From Physcomitrium patens (Eukaryota; Streptophyta; Bryopsida; Funariales; Funariaceae), in assembly GCF_000002425.4 (NCBI RefSeq), contig NC_037270.1:5871450-5935449 (forward strand): 64,000 bases of DNA, read 5' to 3'. Below the pieces are notes generated by a model, which saw only the letters and a list, made by a program, of their open reading frames with translations, had not been told where the DNA came from and did no database searches. Both the position numbers and the translations under genes were made by a program. Positions 46,100 to 57,096 of the stretch are shown here, piece after piece (the stretch's first letter is position 1; every line of letters begins with the position of its first letter).

Positions 46100-47150
46100 A
46101 TTATATTAAGAATACTTCTTTTGAGTTTCATGATACTTCTAAGTTCAACTTCAAAAATAACCTATTCTATTTAAAAAATTGCCTATATGTTCTAGAAGAA
46201 AAAGCATGTTTACATATTCTTCAAACTCATCATAACTTTCTAGGGCTAGAATATTTTGGATACAACAAGACTTTGGAGCTCATATCTAAAGATTTTTTGT
46301 AGCTACAAATATAGATGGTTGTGAAAGACTTTGTATAATCATGTGACATTTGCTCAAGGTTAAAAACTCCTTATCATCAATTTCTTGGACTTTTTCAATC
46401 ATTACCTATATCAAAACAATTATAGTCTATTATTTTTATAGATTTTATTGTAAATCTTTCAAGTTCAAGTTTATATAACTATATATTCATGATCATAGAT
46501 TGTTTCTTTAAAATAATATATTTTCTATTATATACAAAATCTATTTCAAATAAAAAAATAGCTAAGCTTTTCCTTGACAACATCTATTGCTATCATGGAT
46601 TATCAAAAGATATTATATTAAATAAAAAGATACAATTTATATCAAGTTTTGGAGAAATATTTGAGATGTACCATCAACTATTATTAAGATGATTAGATAA
46701 TTTTTTTGCCATTGGCAAAGTTTACATATAATAATTTGATACATTCTTCTATTCAACAAACATCTTTTTTTGATAATTATGATTATCATCTAAGACTTGA
46801 TACTTTTGACTTTTCAAAAGTTAATAATCTTGGGACGAAAGATTTGACAAATCATTTATTAAAGCTACATGCAATAATAAAGGCACAATTAAAGGAATTT
46901 CAAAAATAACAAAAGATCAATACAAATACCTATTATAAGAAATAACCATAATTCAATGTGAGTGACAAAGCATGATTACTTTGTCATAATATCAAGACTA
47001 TTTGTCCTTGTGATAAATTCAATTATCATAGATTTAGACCTTTTCTTATTTGTGAATAGATCAATTCAATTGCTTATTGATTATACTTACTAAAGTCAAT
47101 AAAGATTCATCTTGTAGTCCCCATGTCTCTTTTTGAATCATATAAGATAT
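46100..47150 (+). pseudogene. Integrase relic of G
   Basis: Zinc-finger part near 46200-46290, core from 46420. Open pieces at 46489-46692 (IIDCFFKIIYFLLYTKSI...NKKIQFISSF) and 46706-46909 (PLAKFTYNNLIHSSIQQTSFFDNYDYH). The piece carrying the catalytic Glu is missing between 46650 and 46700, an internal deletion of roughly 100 bp compared with I. Confidence 0.7.
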
Positions 47151-47159
47151 TGAACATAC

Positions 47160-47360
47160 CAAGAAGAAGATAAGCGCCACCTTCTTTTATAGAAGAGAAT
47201 AATAATGAAGAGTTTGAAGTTGAAGAAGTTTTAGATTCAAGACAGTGTCAAAATAGATTGAAATATTTTGAATATTGGCATGAATATGATACATGGGAGC
47301 TAGTCAAATATCTTGCAAACATATCAAAGAAGGTTGATACTTTTCATTCATGACATCTAT
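47160..47360 (+). pseudogene. Chromodomain relic of G
   Basis: Reads EEFEVEEVLDSRQCQNRLKYFEYWHEY then degrades; aligns with 20473-20664. Confidence 0.65.
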
Positions 47361-47476
47361 CGAAATTAAAATAAAAGATAGCAAATCTTTATTATAAAAG
47401 AACTGCAATTTAAAGAAGATTGCATTTGATCTTTTATCCTTATTTGTAATTTCTATGTATTTATGGCACTCATGAG

Positions 47477-47881
47477 ATAGAAAACCAATAGCCAACAAAC
47501 TCAACTTAGGAGCTATTTTTTATTGACTTATCACATGAGATATTGCAATTATCATAATCTTGAAGACAACCTTCAAAAACAACATGCTTTTCTTCAAATA
47601 GATAGCAAAATACAACGCATGTGGTATCATGATCTTAAAAAAGACTCCCAATGTTTGGCAATTTTATTAGAGGTAGGAACAATTCTTGATGGTATTACAA
47701 ATTTTTTATTTCAAGGAAGTTACAAAGGTCTAAATAATGATCAAATAACATGGTGGTCTTTCCACCTTGGAATCAAACATTATTAGTGGCTAAGAAGTCC
47801 TATCAACTACTTTCAAAGGAAACAAAGATCAAAGTATGTACAAATACAATTTATCGCATCTTGGACTTCCTCAACATGTGA
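47477..47881 (+). pseudogene. ORF3 relic of G
   Basis: The start codon is ATA instead of ATG, the stop TGA at 47879-47881 is kept, 44 bp before the 3' LTR. Open at 47523-47786 with MWYHDLKKDSQCLAILLE and GLNNDQIT conserved. This shows that ORF3 predates the split between the G/H and F/I subfamilies. Confidence 0.65.
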
Positions 47882-47925
47882 TTACTATTCTTTGTGGAAC
47901 TTATCCCTAGAAATGAGGAAGATAA

Positions 47926-47929
47926 TATC

Positions 47930-47960
<31 letters not shown>

Positions 47961-48464
47961 CTTCAATAATTATCTAAATATTATAAATAGATAAAAATAG
48001 GCTAATATGATAATATCTTATAAGGAAGCTTCATAGACCTAGTTTTACCTTTATATATGTTTATAAGAGATTGATAGGTTAGAAACTTAGCCAATAAATT
48101 AGCTACATGTTGTACATGTTGATAGTTTGTGGTATAAATTAATGATGTGGCGCACATATAGAAAACTTACCTTGCAAGTTAAGACATGTGTCTTACAAAT
48201 TAAAGACATGTTAGAGGTCTTATAGAACGTCATCATGTAGCTTCTAATTAGATAGTATATATGGAAGCAAGAGTGAAGCCTTCTTCACTCTTGTCAACAC
48301 CTTTCTTGTTCTTAGTCTAGTCTCAAGAGTCTATACTCTTCTTATCTTTAGCAATAGCCATTCTAGTCTTAATATTATAATACTTTTGGAGTGAATATTT
48401 ATTCTTCTTGAATTACACAAAAGTGTTTTAAGATTCTTCTTGACTTGATTCATGTCCTTGACAA
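47926..48464 (+). repeat. 3' LTR of G
   Basis: 539 bp with a (TA)n tract at 47933-47960; followed by ATGTG duplication. Confidence 0.85.
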
Positions 48465-48469
48465 TGTGT

Positions 48470-51400
48470 TTGATCATGTATTGAACTTCATACCAATTTG
48501 TATATATGTATAAATAAGATTTTCGAAAAAGATTGAGGAAATTGTATCACATTATAAGATCAATTAACAAAATTGCATATAAAATAATATAAGATAGTGA
48601 AACATGCATGTATCATATATCCTTGAATAAACATTTTCTTGTTTATATTTTGTAATAAGTGTACATGTGCATACAAACATCCTAATTCAAAGGAGTGTTG
48701 TTTTCAATCCAAATATTTACTGACACTTTATACTATATTATTTAGTTAAATTTCTGCTCATTTGAAAATTATGTGGTGCATTTTTATATTTCATTGAGTT
48801 TATATCAATTACCTTGGACTTGGTTTCTAAAAGTTTAAAGTAGGCAGGTAGATATATACTTAAGAATATATATATATATATATATATGTTGTGTGTGTGT
48901 ATATATATATTTATATATACGGAGAGAGAGACAGAAAGAATTTCAATCTCCTGTCTTCTCTAAAGATGCAAGAGTTTTAGGGTTTCACAACAAAATTGCT
49001 GCTCCTGCACCCGCACCATTGCTAGCTTTCTGGCATGGTTTCGATGAACTGCGGAGCAAGAAGCGCTCAATCATTTCCCTCAAAGCGTGTTGCAGGTTAC
49101 CCACAAGCCTGAGCTGAGGTCTGGCCCTTCCTCGGTTGGATTTGCAGCATGGGTGCACCCGAAACGTGCCTCACCGCTTCACGAATCGCCTGGAGAGCCG
49201 TAAATAACACCCTAGAGAATCGTGGATTAAGCTGCGAATCTTAGCTTGAATGACACTGCCGTCTGTGCCTCAGCTTGTCCCATCGATTCGTGTGCCGATG
49301 CGGGTTTGAACCGCTCCGGTTTTTAATTCTGGCGGCTTCTAACCTCATCCCAATTGTAAGAAGTCTGTAGAAAGCGGGACACAGTTGCACCATGCACGCA
49401 CGGCTGCCCGGCTGTCACGCCTACCGAGGCGTCGTTCCGATTTCGGCTGGCGCAGTAAAACCTGCTCCGCCGGGAAATGAAAACACCGCAGCAATGTTCC
49501 GGAATCGAATTCACAAGCGTGACGAATCACGTATGCTTGACACCGAAATTAAGAGTGACCTGAAATGTATTCGCTCGGAGCAATGCACCGTCTTCTGTTC
49601 TGTAGCGACGATTAACAGTGGAAGATTGGGTACACTTCCGTGCGGCGACGGAACCATCAATTCATCGTTTTCTGCGACAAGTTTAATGGAAGGATATCAA
49701 AGAGTAGCTTGGCTGCGGTCTGCTGGTCGCTTATCGAAGGAGTCCAAGACCAGTAAGTTTGGTCGATCAGTCCTCATGAGAACGCACGAGCGAGGTTTCC
49801 AGGCTTCATCGAGAAACTTTCACTTTATTTGTGTCGCCTTCTGTGTCTCATAATCCAGATGCAATAAACCTTACTCACTATGAATTCGACCCAATTTCAT
49901 TACGAGTAAGGTAAACGCAATTAGTGGTGAAACACCATCTGGGATCGCGGTAATCACTGTTCCTTGTCGCCACGCTCAGCTGGGAACCAATTTCTCCCCC
50001 ATCCACTAATCGCCGAACATAGATACGCGTTCTGTAGCAGCGCGCTCGGTTCCGCCGGCAATGGTGACTTTGCTGATGATTCAGCCAGGTTGAAATGCCT
50101 GTAGACTTCCCGAACCGAATTTCTTTTTTCCTAGCACATGGCCAATCTGGGGTAAAACTCATGTCCGAGCTCTGCTTGCAACAATCCACCGCTGCTCAGG
50201 GCACGACGCGACAGAACTCAACGGGACAAGCGAACTAACGTAACGAACCGACTGGTTCGGTTACAAAGTTCTCCAGATCCAGACCCCCCGTGCGCCAAAG
50301 CCTGTTTGTTTGTGATGATTGCGGGGCTGGCACTTGCACCCCCCGTGGACATCGACGGAGCCCTACAACCCAATTCTCGAGCCTCCAGGATGCCATATTT
50401 ACCTACCAAGTGGCCGCTAGTGGGGTTTTAGCAGGGACTGGTCAGGGCGGATCCGGACCAGGCCCGACCTAAGAAAAGCGGCACGTAAAAAATAGTGGAA
50501 TCTGGATTAGAACCAGGGCATGGTTGTCACCACTGGGGGCTGGTAATTCGAAGCAGGCTACAGCTTTGGTAGAAGAGTTCAGCAAGCTTCTGTGGGGGTA
50601 CAAGCCATCCCCCACGTAGCAATCACACTGTTCTCATTATTGCCAACGTTTGCACAATGGCGTTGCTCGAAACCACAAGCCTCCATCTCCTGTTCGGCAC
50701 AGCATCCCCCCCCCCCCCTCCAAAGTCTATTGGTGGAATCCCGGTGGGGGTGGAGTGGCAGTGCAGGGGAATTGATGAGGAGTACTGCGTGCAAGTGCAC
50801 GGGCACGAAATTGTTTTATGGCGGTCGCAGTTATCCATCACGCTGTCTGCACTTCCAGCACTTTCGCAGCGTCTTTATAGCAAATGGTGGGCGCTGAGTG
50901 TACACGATTCCCTTTGAGGTTGCCAATTTTGATGAGAGTGCCGTCTGCCGAAGGATCTGGTATTGTAAGCTTAGCCCTGGCCCCCTCTTCCTCGCACGTA
51001 CTATTCCGCCAGATTTGTCGTTTCTCCAACTCCAGATCTTCACCCTCGCGTTACTTTACCGTGATTTCCACGAAGTCGTGCTACTCCAGGGCTGCTAGAG
51101 TCGCTTCACTTCCGCATCGCGACTGTTCCTTTCCTCAGTGAGCTTGGCAAGCCAGCTATAACTCACATTGTTGCTCGCATCGATGGCATCGACACCGGAG
51201 ACGAACACCTTACCAACCGCAAACTACACCCCAAAATAGCTTGCACTGGAGTTTTCAATTCTACAAACTGAGATACGTCGAGAATAAAATCTTACTCACG
51301 CAACGGTCAATTTCTGGGCTCTTCAATAAAAGGAAAAAACAAGGCAAAAAAACGGAAAATTCCCATTGGGATTAAGTATTTGGGGGCTCGCTCACGCGAT

Positions 51401-51860
51401 AGCCCTCTTTGCAAGGAATTGGCTCATGACAAGGCTAGCGCAATCTGCACATGGAATATATTATTATTCACTGTTTCCGCCCCATTTGTGTATACGAGCT
51501 CACACGAAGGGAATAAATCTGCAACTATAATCAGTACCCAACGATCTCTTCATGATATGATCTTTTGTTCGGATGTGAGCGAATTTGACAAATTGTGCAC
51601 CCCCCCCCCCCCTTTGTTTGGGTGTGTGAATATGGACTTATTCTGTAACATGCTTCTTGCTTGATTGCCTCTGGAAATGTTCTGCGCAGTTTGTACCCCT
51701 CTTTTGTAATTGTTTATTTTAATGTGCAGTGGATCTTGAATGTGTCTCAATTGCTCTATGCTTGCTTCTATGCCCCCCCCCTTTTCCCCTTTTTTCTTAA
51801 CTTGGTTTGCACCTTTCAAATAATATTGCCAATTTTATTTGCCAACTATTTTTCATAAAT
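48470..51860. other. Host sequence, GC-rich after 48940, no recognised gene
   Basis: 48470-48940 is AT-rich with (TA)n and (GT)n tracts at 48866-48912. 48940-51800 has higher GC and resembles genic DNA. The longest plus-strand frame is 49392-49853 (153 codons), with no recognisable domain; a competing minus frame (VAENDELMVPSPHGSVPNL) crosses the same bases. C-runs occur near 50708, 51601 and 51775. I cannot support a gene model. Confidence 0.4.
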
Positions 51861-52607
51861 TGTGAACATTATTGAGCATATAGTAAGAGTGATTCAGAAT
51901 TTTTTCTAGTTGAAATATGGCTGTAGATTTTCTTTATGAAAATTCTCTCTAGATTTGATTATATTATGTTATGTGTATTCTAGCTTATTTAACAAAAATT
52001 TAGGAAAATGAAATAGATTTTATCACATAATTTTTTTTTTTTTCAATTCTTTAGTAAATAAGATATCTTCTTCTTTACTTTTGTACATTGAATTAGTAAG
52101 GATCATGTCCATTATAATATATTAAATGCATATATGGAAAGTCAGATTGTAGAAGAAATATTTTAGAGCAACTAATAAGAATACAATAAATTTAAAAAAG
52201 TCTTTGATTATTTAAGATTGTCAAATATAGGTATAATTATGGATATTTTTTTTACATTTATATTTATTACTAAATAGTAGTCCTTTGTTATTAATTGCAT
52301 ACATGTATTAGTTGGTTTCTTTGTAAAACTTTTAAGTTTTTATGTTTGACATGTAAATTCCTTTCATATTGCTCCACTGTTAGTATTATTATTATTATTA
52401 TAATTACTATTTTCTCTTTTTTCTTTTTTAATAAACTTCAGAACAAAATTTTAACATCATATTAATTATTCCAAATTAATAAAAAAAATATTATAATTAT
52501 TTATTAAATATTATTAATATTGTTTTAAATTAGATAGTTCTAAAATTATAAAATACCAAATAAATAATAATAATATAATTTAAAAAACACTCTTGGAATT
52601 TTTAATA

Positions 52608-52642
<35 letters not shown>

Positions 52643-53252
52643 TGTTTTTTTTTTGTAATAATAAGATAATAATTTTTTATATAAAAGCTACATATATATC
52701 TATTATGTAGTTTTTAAAATATTATTTGTTAAGAAATTTATTTGACAATGTCAAAGATATAAATCAAAATAAAACCTTGACAAAACAATACAATATGGTA
52801 TCATTCAAAGATAGAAAATAAATAAATAAAAGTTAGATATAAGAGAGGAAAAAATAAGAATTGCTATCACTAGTTACAAAGTGGATAGGGAGTCTTAAAT
52901 GAAGATTGGCACATAAGAAAGGTGTTAATAAGACCAATCATGGTTTCAATCTTGCTTCCATATATATTAGTTATGAAGATGGTATTTTAGAAGCTTCTTC
53001 GGAAAACAAAAATTACATAGAAAAATCTTGGATTAATACTTAGAGTAGATTGTTTGTAAACTAGAGTCAAATCTATACCTTGAGATACAAAACCACACAT
53101 CTAAGATAAATATGGGATTCTTTTGTTGATAGAAGATATATCTTAGAAATTAGACTTGATAAAGAGCAAAATTGATAGAATTCCTTTAAGCTTTGTTTAG
53201 AAGAGATTTAATTAAATAAAGACTTTGTGATAACTTTGCAAAGTTGGGATTG
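51861..53252. other. AT-rich host sequence with a probable LTR fragment
   Basis: No gene seen. A (TA)n tract lies at 52612-52640. From 52749 to about 53000 the sequence resembles the start of the family LTR (TGTCAAAGATATAAATC..., then CTTGCTTCCATATATATTA), so a decayed LTR fragment is likely. Confidence 0.35.
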
Positions 53253-53812
53253 TGTCAAGGACAAGAACTCAATAAAAAACAATTCAGACAAGTGAGAATT
53301 CACTCAAAGAGAGATAACAAAATATATATAAATAAGTATATATATTGAAAGAGGAACTAGAATGGCTATTGCCAAAAGACAAGAAAACTAGAGATCCTTG
53401 AAACTAGACTAGAAGCAAGAAAGGAGTTGACAAGAGTGAAGAAGCCTTCACTCTTGTCTCTATATATACTATCTAACTAAGAGCTACGTGGCGATGTTCT
53501 ATAGGACCTCCAATATGTGTTGACTTTGTAGAACACATGCCTTGACTTACAAGGCAAGTTTTTCTACGTGTGGGCCACATAGTTAGCTTGATCTTCAAGC
53601 TACCAACATGTATGGCACATGGCCAACTTGTTGACCACGTTTCTAATTCAAAAAATCAATTAAAGACACCTATGAAGTCAAAGCAGCGTCTAGGAAGTTT
53701 CTAGGAAGCTTTTATATTAAATATTGTAGAATTAACTTACTTTTACCTACTTTTACTTACTTCTACCTATTTCTATATGTAATTATTAGCTTACACGATT
53801 ATGGCCGTGACA
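53253..53812 (-). repeat. 3' LTR of I
   Basis: 560 bp, TGTCAAGGACAAG...GTGACA, aligns along its length with 19362-19914. TATATATA box near 53461. Confidence 0.9.
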
Positions 53813-53854
53813 TTACCCTCCCCTTCTAGGGACGAGTTCCACGAGGAGCGGTCA

Positions 53855-54276
53855 TCATATATTGAGGAAATCTATGATGCGACGAATTGTATTCGCCACA
53901 TACTCTGATCTCTGTTCTCTTCAAAGATGATTGATAGGACCTCTCAACCATCGGTAGTGTCCCATACCAGGGCGGGAAGACCACCCATTTTTTGATCATT
54001 GTTCAGGCCTTCGTAACTTCCTTCGAATAGAATATTTGGAACACCATCAGAAGTTGTTCCTACCTCTAGTAAAATCACCAAACATCGGGAGTCCCTTCCC
54101 AAATCGTGATACCAAACGCATTGTATCTCACCATCTATTCGAGGAAGAACATGTCGTCCTTGAAGATCTTCATCTCGATTACGTCGTCTTGAAGGTTGTG
54201 ACAATCGTAATGTCTCGTCCGGTAGGTCAGCAAATGAAGGCTCTTAGGTTGAATCCGCTGCTTGTTGGTTCTCCAT
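53855..54276 (-). pseudogene. ORF3 of chromovirus I
   Basis: Start MENQQ at 54276, stop at 53855, 42 bp from the LTR. It is 422 bp against 423 bp in F: one base is lost near 53993, after GLNNDQ, and a TAA interrupts codon 11. Between F and I the shared ~88 aligned residues differ at about six positions, several conservative (I/V), which hints at past protein-level constraint. Confidence 0.65.
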
Positions 54277-54391
54277 CTCTTGAGCGCCACTACTACAACG
54301 AAGCTACAAACAAGAATTGAAAGTAGAATATTATCTTGTCTAGATATTGTTTCTTTTATAAAGAAGGTTTTCATCTTGTTTTTGATGGATG

Positions 54392-54811
54392 TCATCGATG
54401 AAAAGCCTCCATCGCCTTTGCTGCATTTGCAAGATTCTTTATTGGCTCCCATGTGTGTTCACTAATACCATATCCACGCCAATGGACAAGATATTCTAAT
54501 TTATTTTGGCGCCGCCTTGAATCTAAGATTTCTTCTACTTCAAACTCTTCATTATTGTCTACTTCTATAGGAGGAGGTAGAGCTTGTCGTCTTCTTGGTA
54601 TGTCCACAGTCTTGTATGGTTCAAGAAGAGACACGTGGAATACAAGATAGATTTTCATTGACTCTGGTAGATCTAAACGATATGCAACTGGATTGATTTG
54701 TGCAGAAATAGAAAATGGTCACAACCTTCGATAGTCCAACTTGTCACAAGGACAAGTGGTCTTGATATTGCGACGAAGTAGCCATACCTTATCACCTAAG
54801 ATGAATGATGG
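54392..54811 (-). CDS. Chromodomain and integrase C terminus of I
   Basis: 54392-54658 is open: LVFHVSLLEPYKTVDIPRRR, an acidic stretch NNEEFEVEEILD, then LEYLVHWRGYGISEHTWEPIKNL, a complete chromodomain with the aromatic Y, W and W residues. The GPY/F-like region above 54660 has a stop near 54805. Confidence 0.82.
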
Positions 54812-55417
54812 TTATTCCTTTCGATAGACATCTGCATTGGCTTTTTGTTGTTCTTGAGCCTCTTTTAACTGTGCCTTCATCGTTACATGTAGCTCTAAGA
54901 AATGAATTGCCAAATCTTTTGCAGTAGGATTATCAACTTTTGAAAAGTCAAAAGTATCAAGTCGTGGATGATAACCATAATTAGCAAAGAAAGGTGTTTG
55001 TTTTATAGAAGAGTGTACCGTGTTATTGTAAGCAAACTCTGCCAATGGCAAAAGAGTTGTCCAATCATCTTGTTGGTAATTAATGGTACATCTTAAATAT
55101 TGCTCCAAAACTTGATTAACACGCTCCGTTTGTCCATCAGTTTGAGGATGGAATGCCGAAGATAGTTTTATATCCACTTTAAGAATCTTGAAAAGAGTCC
55201 GCCAAAATCTTGATACAAATTGAGTTCCCCTATCTGATATAATATTCTTGGGTAATCCATGATAGCGATAGATATTGTCAAGAAAGAGCTTAGCTGTTTC
55301 TTCACCTATGATAGATTTTGTACATGGTACAAAATGTGCCATCTTGGTAAAACGATCTAATATCACGAATATAGAGTCATAAGAACATGAGATTGGAAGA
55401 TCCGTGATGAAGTCCAT
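54812..55417 (-). CDS. Integrase core of I, intact frame
   Basis: 201 codons from MDFITDLPISCSYDSIF to VYRKE. Catalytic Asp in MDFI, Asp in SDRGTQF, Glu in GQTERVNQ; D-x35-E between the last two. No stop within the core, unlike A, D, G and H. It would insert cDNA if expressed as part of pol, but pol is cut by J. Confidence 0.88.
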   Translation of the reverse strand: MDFITDLPISCSYDSIFVILDRFTKMAHFVPCTKSIIGEETAKLFLDNIYRYHGLPKNIISDRGTQFVSRFWRTLFKILKVDIKLSSAFHPQTDGQTERVNQVLEQYLRCTINYQQDDWTTLLPLAEFAYNNTVHSSIKQTPFFANYGYHPRLDTFDFSKVDNPTAKDLAIHFLELHVTMKAQLKEAQEQQKANADVYRKE

Positions 55418-55540
55418 AGAAACAAAAGACCATGGTTGTTCTGAAATGGGTAATGGCTGAAGGAGTCCAAAAGGTCGATGACGAGGAGTTTTCGATCTTG
55501 AGCAAACATCACATGATTGTACAAAATCTTTGACTGCCTT

Positions 55541-55922
55541 TCATATTTGAGGCCACCAAAAATCCCTAGATATCAGCTCCAAAGTCTTATTATATCCGAA
55601 ATGTCCTGCTGCTGGGAAGTCGTGACGAGCTTGAAGAACACGTAAACGTGCTTCTCCTTCTGGAACATATAGGCGTCCTTCGAAATAGAGTAGGTTGTTC
55701 TTGAATTCAAATTTAGATGGATCGTGAGATTTAGAAGAATTGTTCTTGACATCATGAACAAGAGGGTTTGAAGACATACTTAACTGGACTTGCTTAAGAA
55801 AATTTAAATCAATAGTCAATGTTGATTTTATTGCTCGAAGATGAAATTGTTCCGGCTTCAAGAGAACCGTTCTTTGTTGCTCAAAAGCTGCATCTCCTTC
55901 TTTTGGTGTAAGATAAGAACGT
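55541..55922 (-). CDS. Integrase zinc finger and linker of I, cut by J
   Basis: 107 codons: KPEQFHLRAIKSTLTIDLNF...LRVLQARHDFPAAGHFGYNKTLELISRDFWWPQI. Both His of the HHCC finger are present. Upstream the frame ends at 55922 where J begins. Confidence 0.8.
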
Positions 55923-57026
55923 TGTCGTGTTGTAACACGAGTATACCATAAAAATATAAAGAAAGGGGACTTTTATTAATGTTCAGTTACCTCGAATATT
56001 GAGAGCAACGACCAAATTCGGTGCAAATACTGAGTGGCCAGGTTCAGTCACCCTGTTACAGTCAGCCGAGGGATACTGAAATGCTCCGTTCGATTCCAAT
56101 AACGGAAGTCAGGGGGAAGTAAAAGGACCAATTCACACGATGGGTGACCCTGGTTCGAAGAGCCAATTGGATCCAATTTCAAGAATCCAATCCGGGTCCT
56201 CTTACCCAATATGAGACCTGAATTGGTCGGGCAACCTAATGCAGTCTAATTACGGGAAAATCCAGGTCTTACTACGGGCCTCAGCCAATCTGACACGAAG
56301 GACCAATTTGATCCAATTTTGGGAACATCCGGATCTTACTAGTGGACTCTTAGCTAATATGAGACTTGAATTGGTCGGGCGACTCAATGTGGTCCAGATT
56401 ACGGGTTTCGATTCTGTTTCAGGCTGTCTTGTTCTCTGTGCCGTTTCAGGGAACGTTGTTTTCGGTAAACGGATCTCTTAAAGGTAAAAATGGAGGAGAA
56501 AGCTCTAACGGCGAGAGCCAATTTCGGATCTAAGCCTTGATGACCAGAGCCAATTTCGGATCTAAGCTCTGACGGCTGGAGCTAATTTCGGATCCAAGAC
56601 GACAGATTGAAGAAATTCAGAGAATAAGTTTTAGGGGGGTTTTTTTTTTCAGATCAGGGATTTTTTCGATCGAAGAGCTAGCTTCAAGCTCTTTTCAAGG
56701 TTACTAGTTCGGTTTCATTGGAGTTTTTTGGAGATCAAGGGGAGAGGAGCTTCATGCTTCGGATCGTAAGTACAAAGCGGTATCGAAGATTAGCAGATTG
56801 GGTTGTTCGGGGTTCTCTGTAACGTCTAGAGACCTACTGGCTGGAACAAAAAGGACTTCAACAAGCAGTCGAAGAGCATCCGTATAGATTTACGGTACAT
56901 TGTTGCAGTCGTTTATATTCCAGCAGTCAAAACTGATAGACTGCTTGACTATCGGTGAATCTCCATACTACCTTCTACAACCAGACGTCCGGTGCATTTT
57001 CGAGCAAGAAAGCACGTAATACGACA
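55923..57026 (+). repeat. 5' LTR of J
   Basis: 1104 bp, TGTCGTGTTG...ATACGACA. It contains an imperfect duplication (56159-56256 and 56300-56405, both ending in ATTACGGG) and three tandem 32-bp units (56502-56597) around GCCAATTTCGGATCTAA. The first ~700 bp match the 3' LTR closely; the rest matches poorly. Confidence 0.88.
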
Positions 57027-57030
57027 AAAG

Positions 57031-57050
57031 TGGTGAACCCGACATGAAAG
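57031..57050 (+). promoter_or_regulatory. Primer binding site of J
   Basis: TGGTGAACCCGACATGAAAG lies 4 bp after the LTR. TGG matches the complement of the tRNA CCA end. I cannot assign the tRNA; it is not the initiator-tRNA site of the chromoviruses. Confidence 0.6.
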
Positions 57051-57096
57051 CTTGAGGTGGAAGGTATTGGATTTTGGTTGATTTTATCTTTATTTT

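Larger units (their letters stand above)
36266..48464 (+). mobile_element. Plus-strand chromovirus G with nested H, TSD ATGTG
   Basis: 5' LTR 36266-36799 and 3' LTR 47926-48464, with exact 5-bp duplication ATGTG at 36261-36265 and 48465-48469. Plus-strand order: leader, gag start at 37049 (MEEKIIYATLGRNKN), interruption by H at 37108, gag continuing from 43002, protease, RT, RNase H, integrase, chromodomain and ORF3. Heavily mutated and very AT-rich, older in appearance than F, I or J. Confidence 0.88.

Noticed and set aside
49392..49853. 153-codon plus-strand open frame
   Set aside because: No recognisable motif; a competing minus-strand frame looks equally coding-like. Not enough for a gene call.
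50700..50722. Poly-C and proline-rich frames around it
   Set aside because: Frames owe their length to the homopolymer; no similarity seen.
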